Assembly: GCF_014252255.1 (NCBI RefSeq)
Contig: NZ_CP059213.1
Location: 186,001 to 250,000, forward strand
Length of the DNA: 64,000 bases
Source of the DNA: Blattabacterium cuenoti
GTDB taxonomy: Bacteria; Bacteroidota; Bacteroidia; Flavobacteriales; Blattabacteriaceae
Direction: 5' to 3'
The notes under the pieces: model-generated
Databases searched by the model: none
Seen by the model: only the letters and a program-made list of their open reading frames with translations
What the model was told of the DNA's origin: nothing
In this document: in pieces, positions 16,742-25,743 of the stretch
Position numbering within the stretch: the first letter of the stretch is position 1
How the letters are laid out: every line of letters starts with the position of its first letter
Translations under genes and position numbers: made by a program

Positions 16742-19414
16742 TTATTTTATTGAATTTTTTTCATCTTTTAAAGATTTTAAATGTTTTTCTAATTTATCTA
16801 TTTTTTGTAAAATATCATTTTCTTTTTTTATTTCTTTTAAAAAAAGTTTTTTAGAAACAGAAGTCACATATTTATCATTAGACAAATTTTTTTGAATTAA
16901 AGATAATAAATTATAAAAATATTTAATTTTTTTTTCAATATTAATAATATTATTATTATAAACAGAATAATAATTATCATTATTATCTCCTAAAAATAAA
17001 AAAAATTGATCATTATCTAAAAAGAAAGAACATAATGATATATTTTTTGGTTTTTTTAAAATATAAATAATATTCGATAAATTCGCTAATTTTAATATAA
17101 TAGGATCATATACTTTTTTTTCTTTTTTTATCATAGAGAATAATATAAGACTCTTTTTATAAGGTATATGACTTTGATTTCTTATATTACGTATTTTAGA
17201 TATTATTTGAGTAATTTTTTCAAAAGAAACTAAAATTTCATAATCATAAGATTTTTTTTTAGGCCAAGAAGAAATAATTAAAGCTTCTCCTATTTTTCTT
17301 TTTTTCATAAGATTCCAAATTTCTTCTGATAAAAAAGGCATATATGGATGTAATAATTTTAATATTTTTTCAAAAAATTTTATAGTATTTAAATATTCTG
17401 TTTTAGAAATATATTTATTATCATGAGTTGGTTTAATAATTTCAAGAAAATATGAACAAAAATCATACCAAATAAATTTATATAAAACCATTAAAGATTC
17501 ATCAAATTTATATTCTTGAAAATTTTTTTCAAAAATTTCTAAAATATAATAAAAACGATTTTTTAACCATTTAATAGCAATTATAGAATAATTAGGTACA
17601 TTTTTATTTTCCTGTATTTTCCAACTTTTAATTAAACGAAAAGCATTCCAAATTTTATTAGAAAAATTTCTTCCTTGTAAACATGTTTTTTCCTCAAAAT
17701 GAAAATCTTGTCCTGCACTTGTTTTTAATATTAATCCCATACGTACAGCGTCTGCTCCATATTGATTAATTAAATCAACAGCATTTGGAGAATTATTTAA
17801 TGATTTTGATATTTTTTTATTTTTAGAATCTCTAATAATTCCTGTAAAAAAAACCTTTTTAAAAGGTTTTTTTTTTTGAAAAAAATAACCCGCTATAATC
17901 ATACGTGCTACCCAAAAAAATAATATATCAGATCCTGTTATTATATCTTCAGTTGGATAGTAGTAACATATTTCTTCATTTTTGGGATGACAAATTCCAT
18001 CAAAAACAGATAATGGGAATAACCAAGAAGAGAACCAAGTATCTAATACATCTGTATCTTGCCATATATCATCATAACTTAAATCTGAATTTTTACTTTT
18101 TTTTCTTGCTTTTTTTAAAGCTTGATATAAACTTTCTGCCACTACAAAATCATTAGTATTTTTACCATAATAATATACAGGTAAACGATGCCCCCACCAT
18201 AATTGTCTAGATATATTCCAATCACGAATTTTATTCATCCATTGAAAATAAATTTTATTAAATTTTTTTGGATAAAATTGAATATCTCCATTTTTTACTG
18301 CTTGTATAGCAGGAATAGATATTTCTTTCATTTTTAAAAACCATTGAAGAGATAATTTCTGTTCTACTATTGATAAAGTTCGTTCAGAAAAACCTATTTT
18401 ATGATTATATTTTTCAATCTTAACTAAAGATCCTAATTGTTTTAACTCTTCTATAATTTTTTTTCGAACTTCAAAACGATTCATTCCATTATAATGAAGA
18501 CATTTTTCATTTAAAGTAGCATCTTCATTAAAGATATTAATTACGTCTAATTTATGTTTATCCGCTATATTTTTATCATATACATCATGAGCTGGAGTAA
18601 TTTTTAAACATCCTGTTCCAAAATCTTTATCTACATATGAATCCTGTATGATAGGAATATATTTATTAATTATTGGAATTTTTGCAAATTTTCCTTTTAA
18701 ATGAAAATAACGAGAATCATATGGATGAAAACAAATAGCAGTATCTCCAAATATAGTTTCAGGACGAGTTGTCGCAATCGTAACATAATCTATACATCCT
18801 TTTATTTTATATTTTAAATAATAAAGTTGACCATTACATTCTTTATATATAACTTCTTCATCTGATAAAGTAGTTTTAGCTTCTGGATCCCAATTAACTA
18901 CATGATAATCTCTATAAATATATCCATTTTCATATAAATCTATAAAAATTTTTGATACAGAATTAGATAATTTTTTATTCATAGTAAATTGAGTACGATT
19001 CCAATCACATGAACAACCCAATTTTTTTAATTGATCAAAAATAACATTTTTATGTTTTTTTGACCATTCTAGAACATAATACAAAAATTTTTCCCTTCCT
19101 AAAAAAGATTTTGATAATCCTTGTTTTTTTAATTGATCTACTACTTTCGCTTCTGTAGCAATAGATGCATGATCTGCTCCAGGAATCCAACAAGCATTGT
19201 ATCCTTTCATTCTAGCATATCTAATTAAAATATCCTGAATAGTATTATTTAACATATGTCCTATATGAAGAATTCCAGTAATATTTGGAGGTGGCATAAT
19301 TATAGTATAAGGAATTCTTTTATCTGGATAAGATGAAAAATAATTTCCTTTCATCCAATAATGATATCTTTTTTTCTCCACAGATTTAGGATCATATTTT
19401 ATTGAAATATCCAT
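16742..19414 (-). CDS. valS: Valyl-tRNA synthetase
   Basis: Class I synthetase charging tRNA-Val, with an editing domain for mischarged Thr. It is complete at 890 residues. HIGH is at 50-53 in PPPNITGILHIGHMLNN; the CP1 editing domain includes ATTRPETIFGDTAI and GCLKITPAHDVYD; the KMSKS motif appears as KISKS; an anticodon domain and a C-terminal coiled coil (last ~50 residues, Lys/Glu-rich) follow. The coding sequence holds an A8CCTTTT / AAAAGGT8 near-palindrome (17846-17874). The stop lies 4 nt from the convergent TPM gene. Confidence 0.97.
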   Translation of the reverse strand: MDISIKYDPKSVEKKRYHYWMKGNYFSSYPDKRIPYTIIMPPPNITGILHIGHMLNNTIQDILIRYARMKGYNACWIPGADHASIATEAKVVDQLKKQGLSKSFLGREKFLYYVLEWSKKHKNVIFDQLKKLGCSCDWNRTQFTMNKKLSNSVSKIFIDLYENGYIYRDYHVVNWDPEAKTTLSDEEVIYKECNGQLYYLKYKIKGCIDYVTIATTRPETIFGDTAICFHPYDSRYFHLKGKFAKIPIINKYIPIIQDSYVDKDFGTGCLKITPAHDVYDKNIADKHKLDVINIFNEDATLNEKCLHYNGMNRFEVRKKIIEELKQLGSLVKIEKYNHKIGFSERTLSIVEQKLSLQWFLKMKEISIPAIQAVKNGDIQFYPKKFNKIYFQWMNKIRDWNISRQLWWGHRLPVYYYGKNTNDFVVAESLYQALKKARKKSKNSDLSYDDIWQDTDVLDTWFSSWLFPLSVFDGICHPKNEEICYYYPTEDIITGSDILFFWVARMIIAGYFFQKKKPFKKVFFTGIIRDSKNKKISKSLNNSPNAVDLINQYGADAVRMGLILKTSAGQDFHFEEKTCLQGRNFSNKIWNAFRLIKSWKIQENKNVPNYSIIAIKWLKNRFYYILEIFEKNFQEYKFDESLMVLYKFIWYDFCSYFLEIIKPTHDNKYISKTEYLNTIKFFEKILKLLHPYMPFLSEEIWNLMKKRKIGEALIISSWPKKKSYDYEILVSFEKITQIISKIRNIRNQSHIPYKKSLILFSMIKKEKKVYDPIILKLANLSNIIYILKKPKNISLCSFFLDNDQFFLFLGDNNDNYYSVYNNNIINIEKKIKYFYNLLSLIQKNLSNDKYVTSVSKKLFLKEIKKENDILQKIDKLEKHLKSLKDEKNSIK

Positions 19415-19444
19415 AAATTTAAAAATATAAAAAAAATTGAAATA

Positions 19445-19960
19445 ATGACGAAAATTATTTTAATTGCATCTGTTTCAAAAAACGGATTTATAGGAAAAAA
19501 TAATCAATTAATGTGGAATTTACCTAATGATTTAAAACGTTTTAAAAATTTAACAATAGGAGAAACAATTTTAATGGGGAGAAAAACTTTTGAATCTATT
19601 GGAAGAATACTTCCAAAAAGAATAAATATTATATTAACAAAAAATAAAATAAATTTCATAAAATCATTACATTTCAAACATATAAAAAATAAAAATAATA
19701 TGAAAATTTTTTCATCTATTGAACAGATAAATAATTTAAAAAATAAAAGAATATTTATAATAGGAGGAGAAAAAATATATTATTCTACAATTGAAAAAGC
19801 GCATACAATAGAACTAACATTAGTTCATAAAAAATTTTATGGAGATACACGATTCCCAAAAATAAATACAAAAAAATGGAAAAAAATATACGAATATTTT
19901 TATAATAAAGATAAATATCATTTATATAATTATAGTTTTATCAAATTCGAAAGAATTTAA
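19445..19960 (+). CDS. folA: Dihydrofolate reductase
   Basis: NADPH-dependent reduction of dihydrofolate to tetrahydrofolate. It has 171 residues. Motifs: NGFIGKNNQLMWNLPNDLKRFK with catalytic Asp29, GRKTFESIG, and IFIIGGEKIYYSTI. With metF (22588) and folD (25740) it forms the one-carbon folate set of this window. It is divergent from valS with only 30 bp between starts. Confidence 0.95.
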   Translation: MTKIILIASVSKNGFIGKNNQLMWNLPNDLKRFKNLTIGETILMGRKTFESIGRILPKRINIILTKNKINFIKSLHFKHIKNKNNMKIFSSIEQINNLKNKRIFIIGGEKIYYSTIEKAHTIELTLVHKKFYGDTRFPKINTKKWKKIYEYFYNKDKYHLYNYSFIKFERI

Positions 19961-19969
19961 AAAAAATAA

Positions 19970-20620
19970 TTATTCTCTTCTATCTAATTCTTTTTTAATT
20001 TTTGCTGCGAGCTCGTAACATTCATTTACTACTGCGTGATTTAAAAGAGTATTTAAATCCCTTTCTGTCATTTTTTCTAAATCTTTTTGACTTTGTTCTT
20101 TTTTAAAAAAAATAAAACCACCATTTTCTATTCCTTCTTCAAAAGATTCATTTTCTTTATCAATAGGAAATCCATTTTCAAAATAAATACCAGCTTTATC
20201 AAATATTTCTTTTGTTGTATAAATAGGAGCTTGAAATCGAACAGCTAAAGCTACAGCATCTGATGTTTTTGAATCTATTTTATGTTCTATTTTTTTTTCT
20301 CCTTCTATTATATTTTTATAAGTATCTTCAAATTCAAATAAAATATAAGAAAAAAATATTCCATTAATTAATTTATATATTACAACTGCTTTTAATTTTA
20401 TATGAAATACTTTTGCAAAAGTAATAAATAAATCATGCGTAAAAGATCTAGATAGATCTTTTTTACCTAAAGCAGAAGCAATAGATTGAGCTTGTAAACT
20501 TTCTATAATAATAGGAAGTTTTATTCTTCCAGATTCTTCTTCAAGTAATAAAACATATATTCCAGATTGTATTTGACTTAAGGATATTCCTCTTATAGTT
20601 AATCTAATGAATTGATCCAT
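19970..20620 (-). CDS. DUF151 bifunctional nuclease-domain protein with C-terminal UVR motif
   Basis: Start taken at the ATG at 20620 (MDQFIRLTIRGISLSQ), which matches the family N-terminus; an upstream ATG at 20653 would add 11 residues. DUF151 signatures visible: GIYVLLLEEESGRIKLPIIIE, QAQSIA and SKTSDAVALAVRFQAPIY. The last ~35 residues (LNTLLNHAVVNECYELAAKI) form a UVR-like helix pair. The family has reported DNase/RNase activity; the biological role in Bacteroidetes is unknown. About 216 residues. It is divergent from the lipoprotein gene. Confidence 0.85.
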   Translation of the reverse strand: MDQFIRLTIRGISLSQIQSGIYVLLLEEESGRIKLPIIIESLQAQSIASALGKKDLSRSFTHDLFITFAKVFHIKLKAVVIYKLINGIFFSYILFEFEDTYKNIIEGEKKIEHKIDSKTSDAVALAVRFQAPIYTTKEIFDKAGIYFENGFPIDKENESFEEGIENGGFIFFKKEQSQKDLEKMTERDLNTLLNHAVVNECYELAAKIKKELDRRE

Positions 20621-20726
20621 AGGAAAATTAAATTTTAGAATAAATCTTACCATTATAACTAAATATCCTAAACTTAAAAGGACATTTTTGTTTTTTTCAT
20701 TTGTTCATTATAATGATAATATATAT

Positions 20727-20757
20727 AAAATTCTTCTTATATGTAAGAATTTTTTTT
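20727..20757 (+). promoter_or_regulatory. Terminator-like hairpin upstream of the lipoprotein gene
   Basis: A 9-bp stem (AAAATTCTT, 20727-20735, pairing with 20745-20753) with a 9-nt loop is followed by a T-run to 20757. It lies about 35 nt before the lipoprotein ATG, with no plus-strand gene upstream to terminate, so it may be a leader element or simply A+T-rich chance. Confidence 0.25.
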
Positions 20758-20791
20758 ATATATTTATTAACAATATTTAAATTTTTTTATT

Positions 20792-21505
20792 ATGAAAACT
20801 TCTATGAAATTTTTTATTCCAACAATTTTTCTCACATTAGGATTTATTTTCTCCTGTAATGACGATGTGAGTTCCGTTGGAAAAGAAAATTCTGACGTGA
20901 ATACGACTAATGTCGAAAAAACGTCTTCTATTCCTCCTAATCCGACTACTGCTTCTTCCTCTTCTCAGCCTAATCCAAAAATTGAATCTCACACAAATTC
21001 CTCCGAAACTCCTCCTGATACTACTGAATCATCCGAAAATAATCCACAAGAAATAGAGATAATACCTTATGAATTATCCCAAAAACTACAAGAAGTAGGA
21101 AGTAAAATAAAAGAATTAGAAAAAGAAAGTAAAAAACATTATGATGAATATTATCAAATGGTGGACCTTCAAAAAGGAATATTAAATGAAATAGTACAGA
21201 AAAAAATAATGATGAGATCTCATACTAATGGATCATTAGAACAAATAAAAGCTCAAAAAGAACTTGATGATCAAAAAAAATTAGGAAAAGAAAAATTACA
21301 AATATTAAAGGAAAAAAATATTCTTTTGAATAAATTGATAAAATCAATAACAAAAATAAAAAATGAAAGGCTTGCCTTACAAAAACAAAAAGAAGATTAT
21401 TTAAATAATCAAAAAGAACAAAAAGAAAAAGAACAAAAAGAAAAAGAACAAAAAGAAAAAGAACAAAAAGAAAAAGAACAAAAAGAAAAAGAACAAAAAA
21501 ACTAA
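20792..21505 (+). CDS. Hypothetical lipoprotein with coiled coil and C-terminal EQKEK repeat
   Basis: Not recognised as a named family. It has 237 residues. A lipoprotein signal ends in the lipobox FIFSC (Cys22). Residues ~25-90 are Ser/Thr/Pro/Asn-rich and probably an unstructured linker. From ~95 to the end it is Lys/Glu/Gln-rich coiled coil, closing with five identical EQKEK pentapeptides plus a partial sixth. Codon use in the Ser/Pro linker is richer in G+C than in neighbouring genes. It is probably anchored to the inner or outer membrane facing the periplasm. A strong terminator follows directly, so it is likely monocistronic. Confidence 0.75.
   Translation: MKTSMKFFIPTIFLTLGFIFSCNDDVSSVGKENSDVNTTNVEKTSSIPPNPTTASSSSQPNPKIESHTNSSETPPDTTESSENNPQEIEIIPYELSQKLQEVGSKIKELEKESKKHYDEYYQMVDLQKGILNEIVQKKIMMRSHTNGSLEQIKAQKELDDQKKLGKEKLQILKEKNILLNKLIKSITKIKNERLALQKQKEDYLNNQKEQKEKEQKEKEQKEKEQKEKEQKEKEQKN
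21416..21499 (+). repeat. 15-bp tandem repeat encoding EQKEK
   Basis: Five perfect copies of GAACAAAAAGAAAAA (21416-21490) and a truncated sixth (to 21499) encode the C-terminal EQKEK units of the lipoprotein. Unit length is a multiple of three, so copy-number change by slippage would lengthen or shorten the coil without frameshift. Confidence 0.95.
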
Positions 21506-21519
21506 TTAATATTTTATTA

Positions 21520-21558
21520 CAACGGAAAAGAAAAATTTTTCTTTTCCGTTGTTTTTTT
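21520..21558 (+). terminator. Rho-independent terminator of the lipoprotein gene
   Basis: A perfect 32-bp palindrome (arm CAACGGAAAAGAAAAA, 21520-21535, complement 21536-21551) is followed by seven T residues (21552-21558), 15 nt after the stop. It is the clearest terminator in the window. Confidence 0.85.
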
Positions 21559-21592
21559 CTAATTGTATATTATTTTTAGAAAAAAATATTTT

Positions 21593-22573
21593 ATGAAAGA
21601 AAAAACTTTTCGTGAAGTTATAGCAGAAGCTATGAGTGAAGAAATGAGAAGAGACAAAACAGTTTATCTCATGGGAGAAGAAGTTGCTCAATATAATGGG
21701 GCTTATAAAGCATCTAAAGGAATGCTAAAGGAATTTGGACCAAAAAGAATTATTGATACTCCTATATCAGAATTAGGATTTTCTGGAATAGGAATTGGTT
21801 CTGCTATGAATGGATGTAGACCTATTATTGAATTTATGACTTTTAATTTTTCTTTAGTTGCTATGGATCAAATTATTAATAATGCATCAAAAATTCGTTA
21901 TATGAGTGGAGGTCAATGGAATATTCCTATTGTTTTTAGAGGACCAACTGGTTCTGCAGGTCAATTAGGAGCTACACATTCTCAATCTTTTGAGAGTTGG
22001 TATGCTAGCTGCCCTGGATTAAAAGTTATTATTCCATGTAATCCTTATGACGCTAAAGGACTTTTAAAATCTGCAATAAGAGATAATAACCCAGTAATTT
22101 TTATGGAATCAGAACAAATGTATGGAGATAAAATGATGATTCCAGAAAAAGAATATATTTTACCTATCGGAAAAGCAGACATAAAAAAAGAAGGAACTGA
22201 TATTAGTTTAGTTTCTTTTGGAAAAATTATGAAAATGGCTTTAAATATAGCTAACAAATTAGATAGAGAAAATATTAGTGTAGAAGTTATAGATATACGT
22301 ACTATACGTCCATTAGATTATGAATCTATACTTTTTTCTGTAAAAAAAACTAATCGATTAATTATTTTAGAAGAATCATGGCCATTTTCATCCATTTCTT
22401 CTGAAATTTCATATTTTATACAAAAAAAAGCATTTGATTATCTTGATGCTCCTATTAATAGAATAACTTTATTAGATACTCCAGCTCCTTATGCTTCAAA
22501 TTTAATAAAAGATTGGTTTCCAAATGAAGAAAAAATAATAAATGCTATCAAAAAAACTCTTTATATAATTTAA
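21593..22573 (+). CDS. pdhB: Pyruvate dehydrogenase E1 component, beta subunit
   Basis: With E1-alpha (not in this window) decarboxylates pyruvate for acetyl-CoA synthesis. Start chosen at ATG 21593 (MKEKTFREVIAEAMSEEM), the family N-terminus; a TTG at 21563 adds ten residues overlapping the terminator region. The 326 residues show YLMGEEVAQYNGAYKASKGM, DTPISELGFSGIGIGSA, FRGPTGSAGQLGATHSQ and the C-terminal transketolase-C domain (EVIDIRTIRPLDYESI). It is separate from the fused E1 at 12400-14793, so the cell has two E1 systems. Confidence 0.92.
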   Translation: MKEKTFREVIAEAMSEEMRRDKTVYLMGEEVAQYNGAYKASKGMLKEFGPKRIIDTPISELGFSGIGIGSAMNGCRPIIEFMTFNFSLVAMDQIINNASKIRYMSGGQWNIPIVFRGPTGSAGQLGATHSQSFESWYASCPGLKVIIPCNPYDAKGLLKSAIRDNNPVIFMESEQMYGDKMMIPEKEYILPIGKADIKKEGTDISLVSFGKIMKMALNIANKLDRENISVEVIDIRTIRPLDYESILFSVKKTNRLIILEESWPFSSISSEISYFIQKKAFDYLDAPINRITLLDTPAPYASNLIKDWFPNEEKIINAIKKTLYII

Positions 22574-22587
22574 AAAATTATTAAAAT

Positions 22588-23550
22588 TTAATAAATAGAT
22601 TGAACAATTTTATAAATATTTTCTGGTCTATCCATAGTATAATAATGAATAATTTCTACTCCAGAATTTTTTAATTCTTTAGATTGATGAATTGCCCACT
22701 CAATTCCAATATTAGATACAACTTTTTTATCTTTTGCTTTTTCAATTTCTTTCACTAATTCATTAGGAATATTTAAATAAAAACGAGAAGGAAGGCTATT
22801 TAATTGATTTTTTGAAGAAATAGGTTTTATACCTGGTATAATAGGAACAGAAATTCCTTCTGATCTACATTTCTTAACAAAAGAAAAATATTTTTTATTG
22901 TCAAAAAACATTTGAGTTACAATATAATCAGCTCCTGCTTCTACTTTTTTTTTTAGAAAAAATAAATCACTTTCAATATTTGGAGCTTCTAAATGTTTTT
23001 CTGGATATCCTGCTACTCCAATACAAAAATCAAATAATGGATATTCTTTTTTTTCAACAAAAGTTTTATCTAAGTATTTTCCTCTATTTAAATCTTTAAC
23101 TTGTTGAACAAGTTCTATTGCATATTTATGTCCATCTTTTTTTGCAAAAAAGTTATTTTCCGATTTTAAAGGATCTCCTCTTAAAACTAAAACATTATCT
23201 ATACCCAAAAAATTTAAATCTATTAAAGCATTCTCCGTCATTTGTTTATTAAATCCACCACAAATAAGGTGTGGTACTGCATCTACTCCATATTTATTCA
23301 TAATAGCAGCACAAATTCCTACAGTTCCTGGACGTCTTGAAATTTTTCTTCTTTGTAATAATCCATTATCTTTTTCGACATAAATAAATTCTTCTCTATG
23401 ATAAGTGACATCAATAAAAGGAGGATTAAATTCCATTAAAGGGTCTAAAGTATAAAAAATATTTTTAATATCATTTCCTCTTAAAGGAGGTAATATTTCA
23501 AAAGAAAATAAAGTTTTTTTTGTTTTAAAAATATGCTCAATAACTTTCAT
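22588..23550 (-). CDS. metF: Methylenetetrahydrofolate reductase
   Basis: FAD enzyme reducing 5,10-methylene-THF to 5-methyl-THF. It has 320 residues. TIM-barrel motifs: FSFEILPPLRG, DVTYHREE, PHLICGGF, LGIDNVLVLRGDP, GVAGYPEKHLEAP, ADYIVTQMFFDN and VPIIPGIKPI. The start region carries a tandem duplication of ATGAAAGTTT on the minus strand; the ATG at 23550 begins the second copy and gives the family N-terminus, while the first ATG is out of frame. Confidence 0.95.
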   Translation of the reverse strand: MKVIEHIFKTKKTLFSFEILPPLRGNDIKNIFYTLDPLMEFNPPFIDVTYHREEFIYVEKDNGLLQRRKISRRPGTVGICAAIMNKYGVDAVPHLICGGFNKQMTENALIDLNFLGIDNVLVLRGDPLKSENNFFAKKDGHKYAIELVQQVKDLNRGKYLDKTFVEKKEYPLFDFCIGVAGYPEKHLEAPNIESDLFFLKKKVEAGADYIVTQMFFDNKKYFSFVKKCRSEGISVPIIPGIKPISSKNQLNSLPSRFYLNIPNELVKEIEKAKDKKVVSNIGIEWAIHQSKELKNSGVEIIHYYTMDRPENIYKIVQSIY

Positions 23551-23596
23551 AAACTTTCATAATACATAATATAAAAAAACTTTTATTTTTTGGATC

Positions 23597-24871
23597 TTAT
23601 TTAATATGATCAAATTTAGTATAAGGAATCAAAACTTTAGGAATATTAATTTTATTTTCAGTTTGATTATTTTCTAATAAAGCAGCCATAATGCGTGGTA
23701 ATGCTAAAGAACTACCATTAAGTGTATGACAATATTTTATATTTCCTGTAATTGTTTTATATCTTAAATTTAATCTATTAGATTGAAAATCTTTACAATT
23801 AGAAATTGAACTTACTTCTAACCATTTTTTTTGTGCTATAGAATATACTTCAAAATCATAAGTGATAGAAGATGAAAATCCAAGATCATATCCATTTAAA
23901 CAAATAATACGAAATGGTAAATCTAAAGATTGTAAAATACTTTTGACATGTAAAATCATTTCTTCTAAAGAAAAAAAAGATGAATCTTGTGTAGTAATTT
24001 GAATAATTTCAACTTTTTCAAATTGATGCAACCTATTTAACCCTCTGACTTTTAATCCATAAGATCCAGCCTCTCTTCTAAAACAAGAAGTATAAGTAGT
24101 AGATTTAATAGGAAGATCTTTATATAAAAAGATTTTATTTCTATAACAATTCATAATAGGAATTTCTCCAGTAGGAATCAGATAAAGATTATCTTTTTCT
24201 ATAAAATACATTTGATTTTCTTTATCTGGAATTTGTCCCGTATAATATCCAGATTTATTATTAATTAAATAAGGTAAACTATACTCTTTATAAGAAGCTT
24301 GTATATTTTTATCTAAAAAATATTGAATTAAACTTCTTTGTAATTTTGCTGCTTTTCCTATATAAACTAAAAAACCTGGACCACATATTTCTGTTCCTAA
24401 TTTAGTATCAAATAAATAAAATTTTTTAGATAACTCCCAATGTGTAAGAGGTTTTTCAATATTACAATGAATTTTTTCTTTTTGAAAAATAATTTCATTT
24501 TTTTTTAAATTATTTTTTACTTTTTCATCAGGAATATTAGGAATTTTATTTAATTTTTCCTCTAAAATTTGAATAATTCTTTTTAATTTAAAATTAATAT
24601 TTTTCTTTTCCTTTTTAAAAAAAAGAGATTTTTCTTTTAAAGATTTTATTTGAATATCTTTATTTATTTTATTAAGATTTATAATTTTTCCTATTTCTTT
24701 AGAAACTAAATTTTCTTTTTCTAATATTTTATTTAATACTTTTTGAGCTATTTTTTTTTTTTTATATAAAGTTAGTATTTCATCTACTATATGTAGTTTT
24801 TGAAAATTTCGTTTTTTTAATCCTAATAAAATTTTTTCTCTATTTTTTTGTATAAAAAAAGCTTTAAACAT
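23597..24871 (-). CDS. serS: Seryl-tRNA synthetase
   Basis: Class II synthetase charging tRNA-Ser. It is full length at 424 residues: N-terminal antiparallel coiled coil (about 30-105, very Lys/Glu-rich), then the catalytic core with TSCFRREAGSYG (motif 2), RGLNRLHQFEKVE and NGSSLALPRIMAALLE (motif 3). A TAnnTTTG box (TAAATTTG, 24913-24906) lies 34 nt upstream. It is divergent from rsmA. Confidence 0.96.
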   Translation of the reverse strand: MFKAFFIQKNREKILLGLKKRNFQKLHIVDEILTLYKKKKIAQKVLNKILEKENLVSKEIGKIINLNKINKDIQIKSLKEKSLFFKKEKKNINFKLKRIIQILEEKLNKIPNIPDEKVKNNLKKNEIIFQKEKIHCNIEKPLTHWELSKKFYLFDTKLGTEICGPGFLVYIGKAAKLQRSLIQYFLDKNIQASYKEYSLPYLINNKSGYYTGQIPDKENQMYFIEKDNLYLIPTGEIPIMNCYRNKIFLYKDLPIKSTTYTSCFRREAGSYGLKVRGLNRLHQFEKVEIIQITTQDSSFFSLEEMILHVKSILQSLDLPFRIICLNGYDLGFSSSITYDFEVYSIAQKKWLEVSSISNCKDFQSNRLNLRYKTITGNIKYCHTLNGSSLALPRIMAALLENNQTENKINIPKVLIPYTKFDHIK

Positions 24872-24905
24872 AGAAAAAATTAAAATATTAAAATAATAAT
24901 TATCA

Positions 24906-24913
24906 CAAATTTA
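24906..24913 (-). promoter_or_regulatory. Candidate -7 box for serS
   Basis: TAAATTTG on the minus strand matches TAnnTTTG, about 34 nt before the serS ATG. No -33 element was seen. Confidence 0.3.
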
Positions 24914-24944
24914 TGATCTAAATAAAGATACGAATAATATTTTC

Positions 24945-24952
24945 TATATTTG
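24945..24952 (+). promoter_or_regulatory. Candidate -7 box for rsmA-folD-queE
   Basis: TATATTTG matches TAnnTTTG. If used, transcription would start near 24958-24960, just before the open frame of rsmA, leaving no room for an upstream coding extension. This bears on the missing start codon of rsmA. Confidence 0.4.
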
Positions 24953-24984
24953 TATAATATGTAAATGCATAAATATTAAATATA

Positions 24985-25743
24985 ATTAAAAATAAATTTG
25001 ATCAATATTTTTTAAAAGATAAAAATTTAGCAAAAAAAATTGTAAAAAATCTTTCCTTTCAAAATTATGATACAATAGTAGAAATAGGTCCTGGATTAGG
25101 AATTTTAACTAAATATTTATTAAATAATTATAATAATAATGTTTTTTTAATAGAAATTGATAAAAAATTAATTTCTTTTTTAAGAAAAAATTTTTCTATT
25201 TCTAAAAACAGAATTATTCATAAAGATTTTTTAAAATGGAACCCTGAAGAAATTCAATTACATAATTTTGCAATTATTGGTAATTTTCCTTATAATATTT
25301 CTTCTAAAATATTATTTCATATATTAAAATACAATCAATATATACAAGAATGTATTGGTATGTTTCAAAAAGAAGTAGTGAAACGTATTATATCTGATAA
25401 AGGAAATAAAAATTATGGAATTTTATCAGTTTTAATTCAAACATTTTATGATGTAAAATATCTTTTTACTGTAAATAAAAAAGTTTTTTCACCTATGCCA
25501 AATGTAAAATCTGCTGTTTTTTCTTTAAAAAAGAAAAAAGATATTCTTTATTGTAATAAGAATTTATTATTTCAATGTGTAAAAATTGCTTTTAATCAAA
25601 GAAGAAAAAAATTAAAAAATTCTTTACAATTATTTCACCATCTTCCAAATTTTTATAAAATACCGTTTTTAAATAAAAGAGCAGAAGAATTATCTGTAAA
25701 AGAATTCCTTCAATTAACAAAAGAAATAGAAATTAGGAAATGA
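24985..25743 (+). CDS. rsmA: 16S rRNA dimethyladenosine transferase (KsgA), no canonical start codon
   Basis: Dimethylates two adjacent adenosines in the 3' hairpin of 16S rRNA. The frame encodes FDQYFLKDKNLAKKI (family GQHFL region), the SAM motif EIGPGLGILTKYL, the NFPYNISSKILF catalytic motif (usually NLPYN) and a C-terminal helical domain. From the in-frame TAA at 24970 no ATG, GTG or TTG occurs before ATG 25360, which would remove the whole SAM site. I place the start provisionally at ATT 24985 (ATA 24973 is the alternative). An ATG at 24965 is one nucleotide out of frame: one extra A near 24971-24973 would restore it. It overlaps folD by 4 bp. Confidence 0.8.
   Translation: MKNKFDQYFLKDKNLAKKIVKNLSFQNYDTIVEIGPGLGILTKYLLNNYNNNVFLIEIDKKLISFLRKNFSISKNRIIHKDFLKWNPEEIQLHNFAIIGNFPYNISSKILFHILKYNQYIQECIGMFQKEVVKRIISDKGNKNYGILSVLIQTFYDVKYLFTVNKKVFSPMPNVKSAVFSLKKKKDILYCNKNLLFQCVKIAFNQRRKKLKNSLQLFHHLPNFYKIPFLNKRAEELSVKEFLQLTKEIEIRK

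Noticed and set aside
16922-17000. Dense ATT/AAT palindromes in the valS C-terminal codons
   Set aside because: Pure A/T low-complexity Asn/Ile/Lys codons; pairing follows from composition.
17905-18156. Plus-strand ORF of 83 codons inside valS
   Set aside because: Antisense to the valS catalytic domain; composition reflects the complementary codons.
20408-20423. 16-bp palindrome TACTTTTGCAAAAGTA in the DUF151 gene
   Set aside because: Eight pairs without a loop are expected several times per 64 kb at this composition.
25360-25743. A short KsgA-like gene starting at ATG 25360
   Set aside because: The upstream frame is open and encodes the conserved SAM-binding half, so this is the C-terminal part of rsmA.
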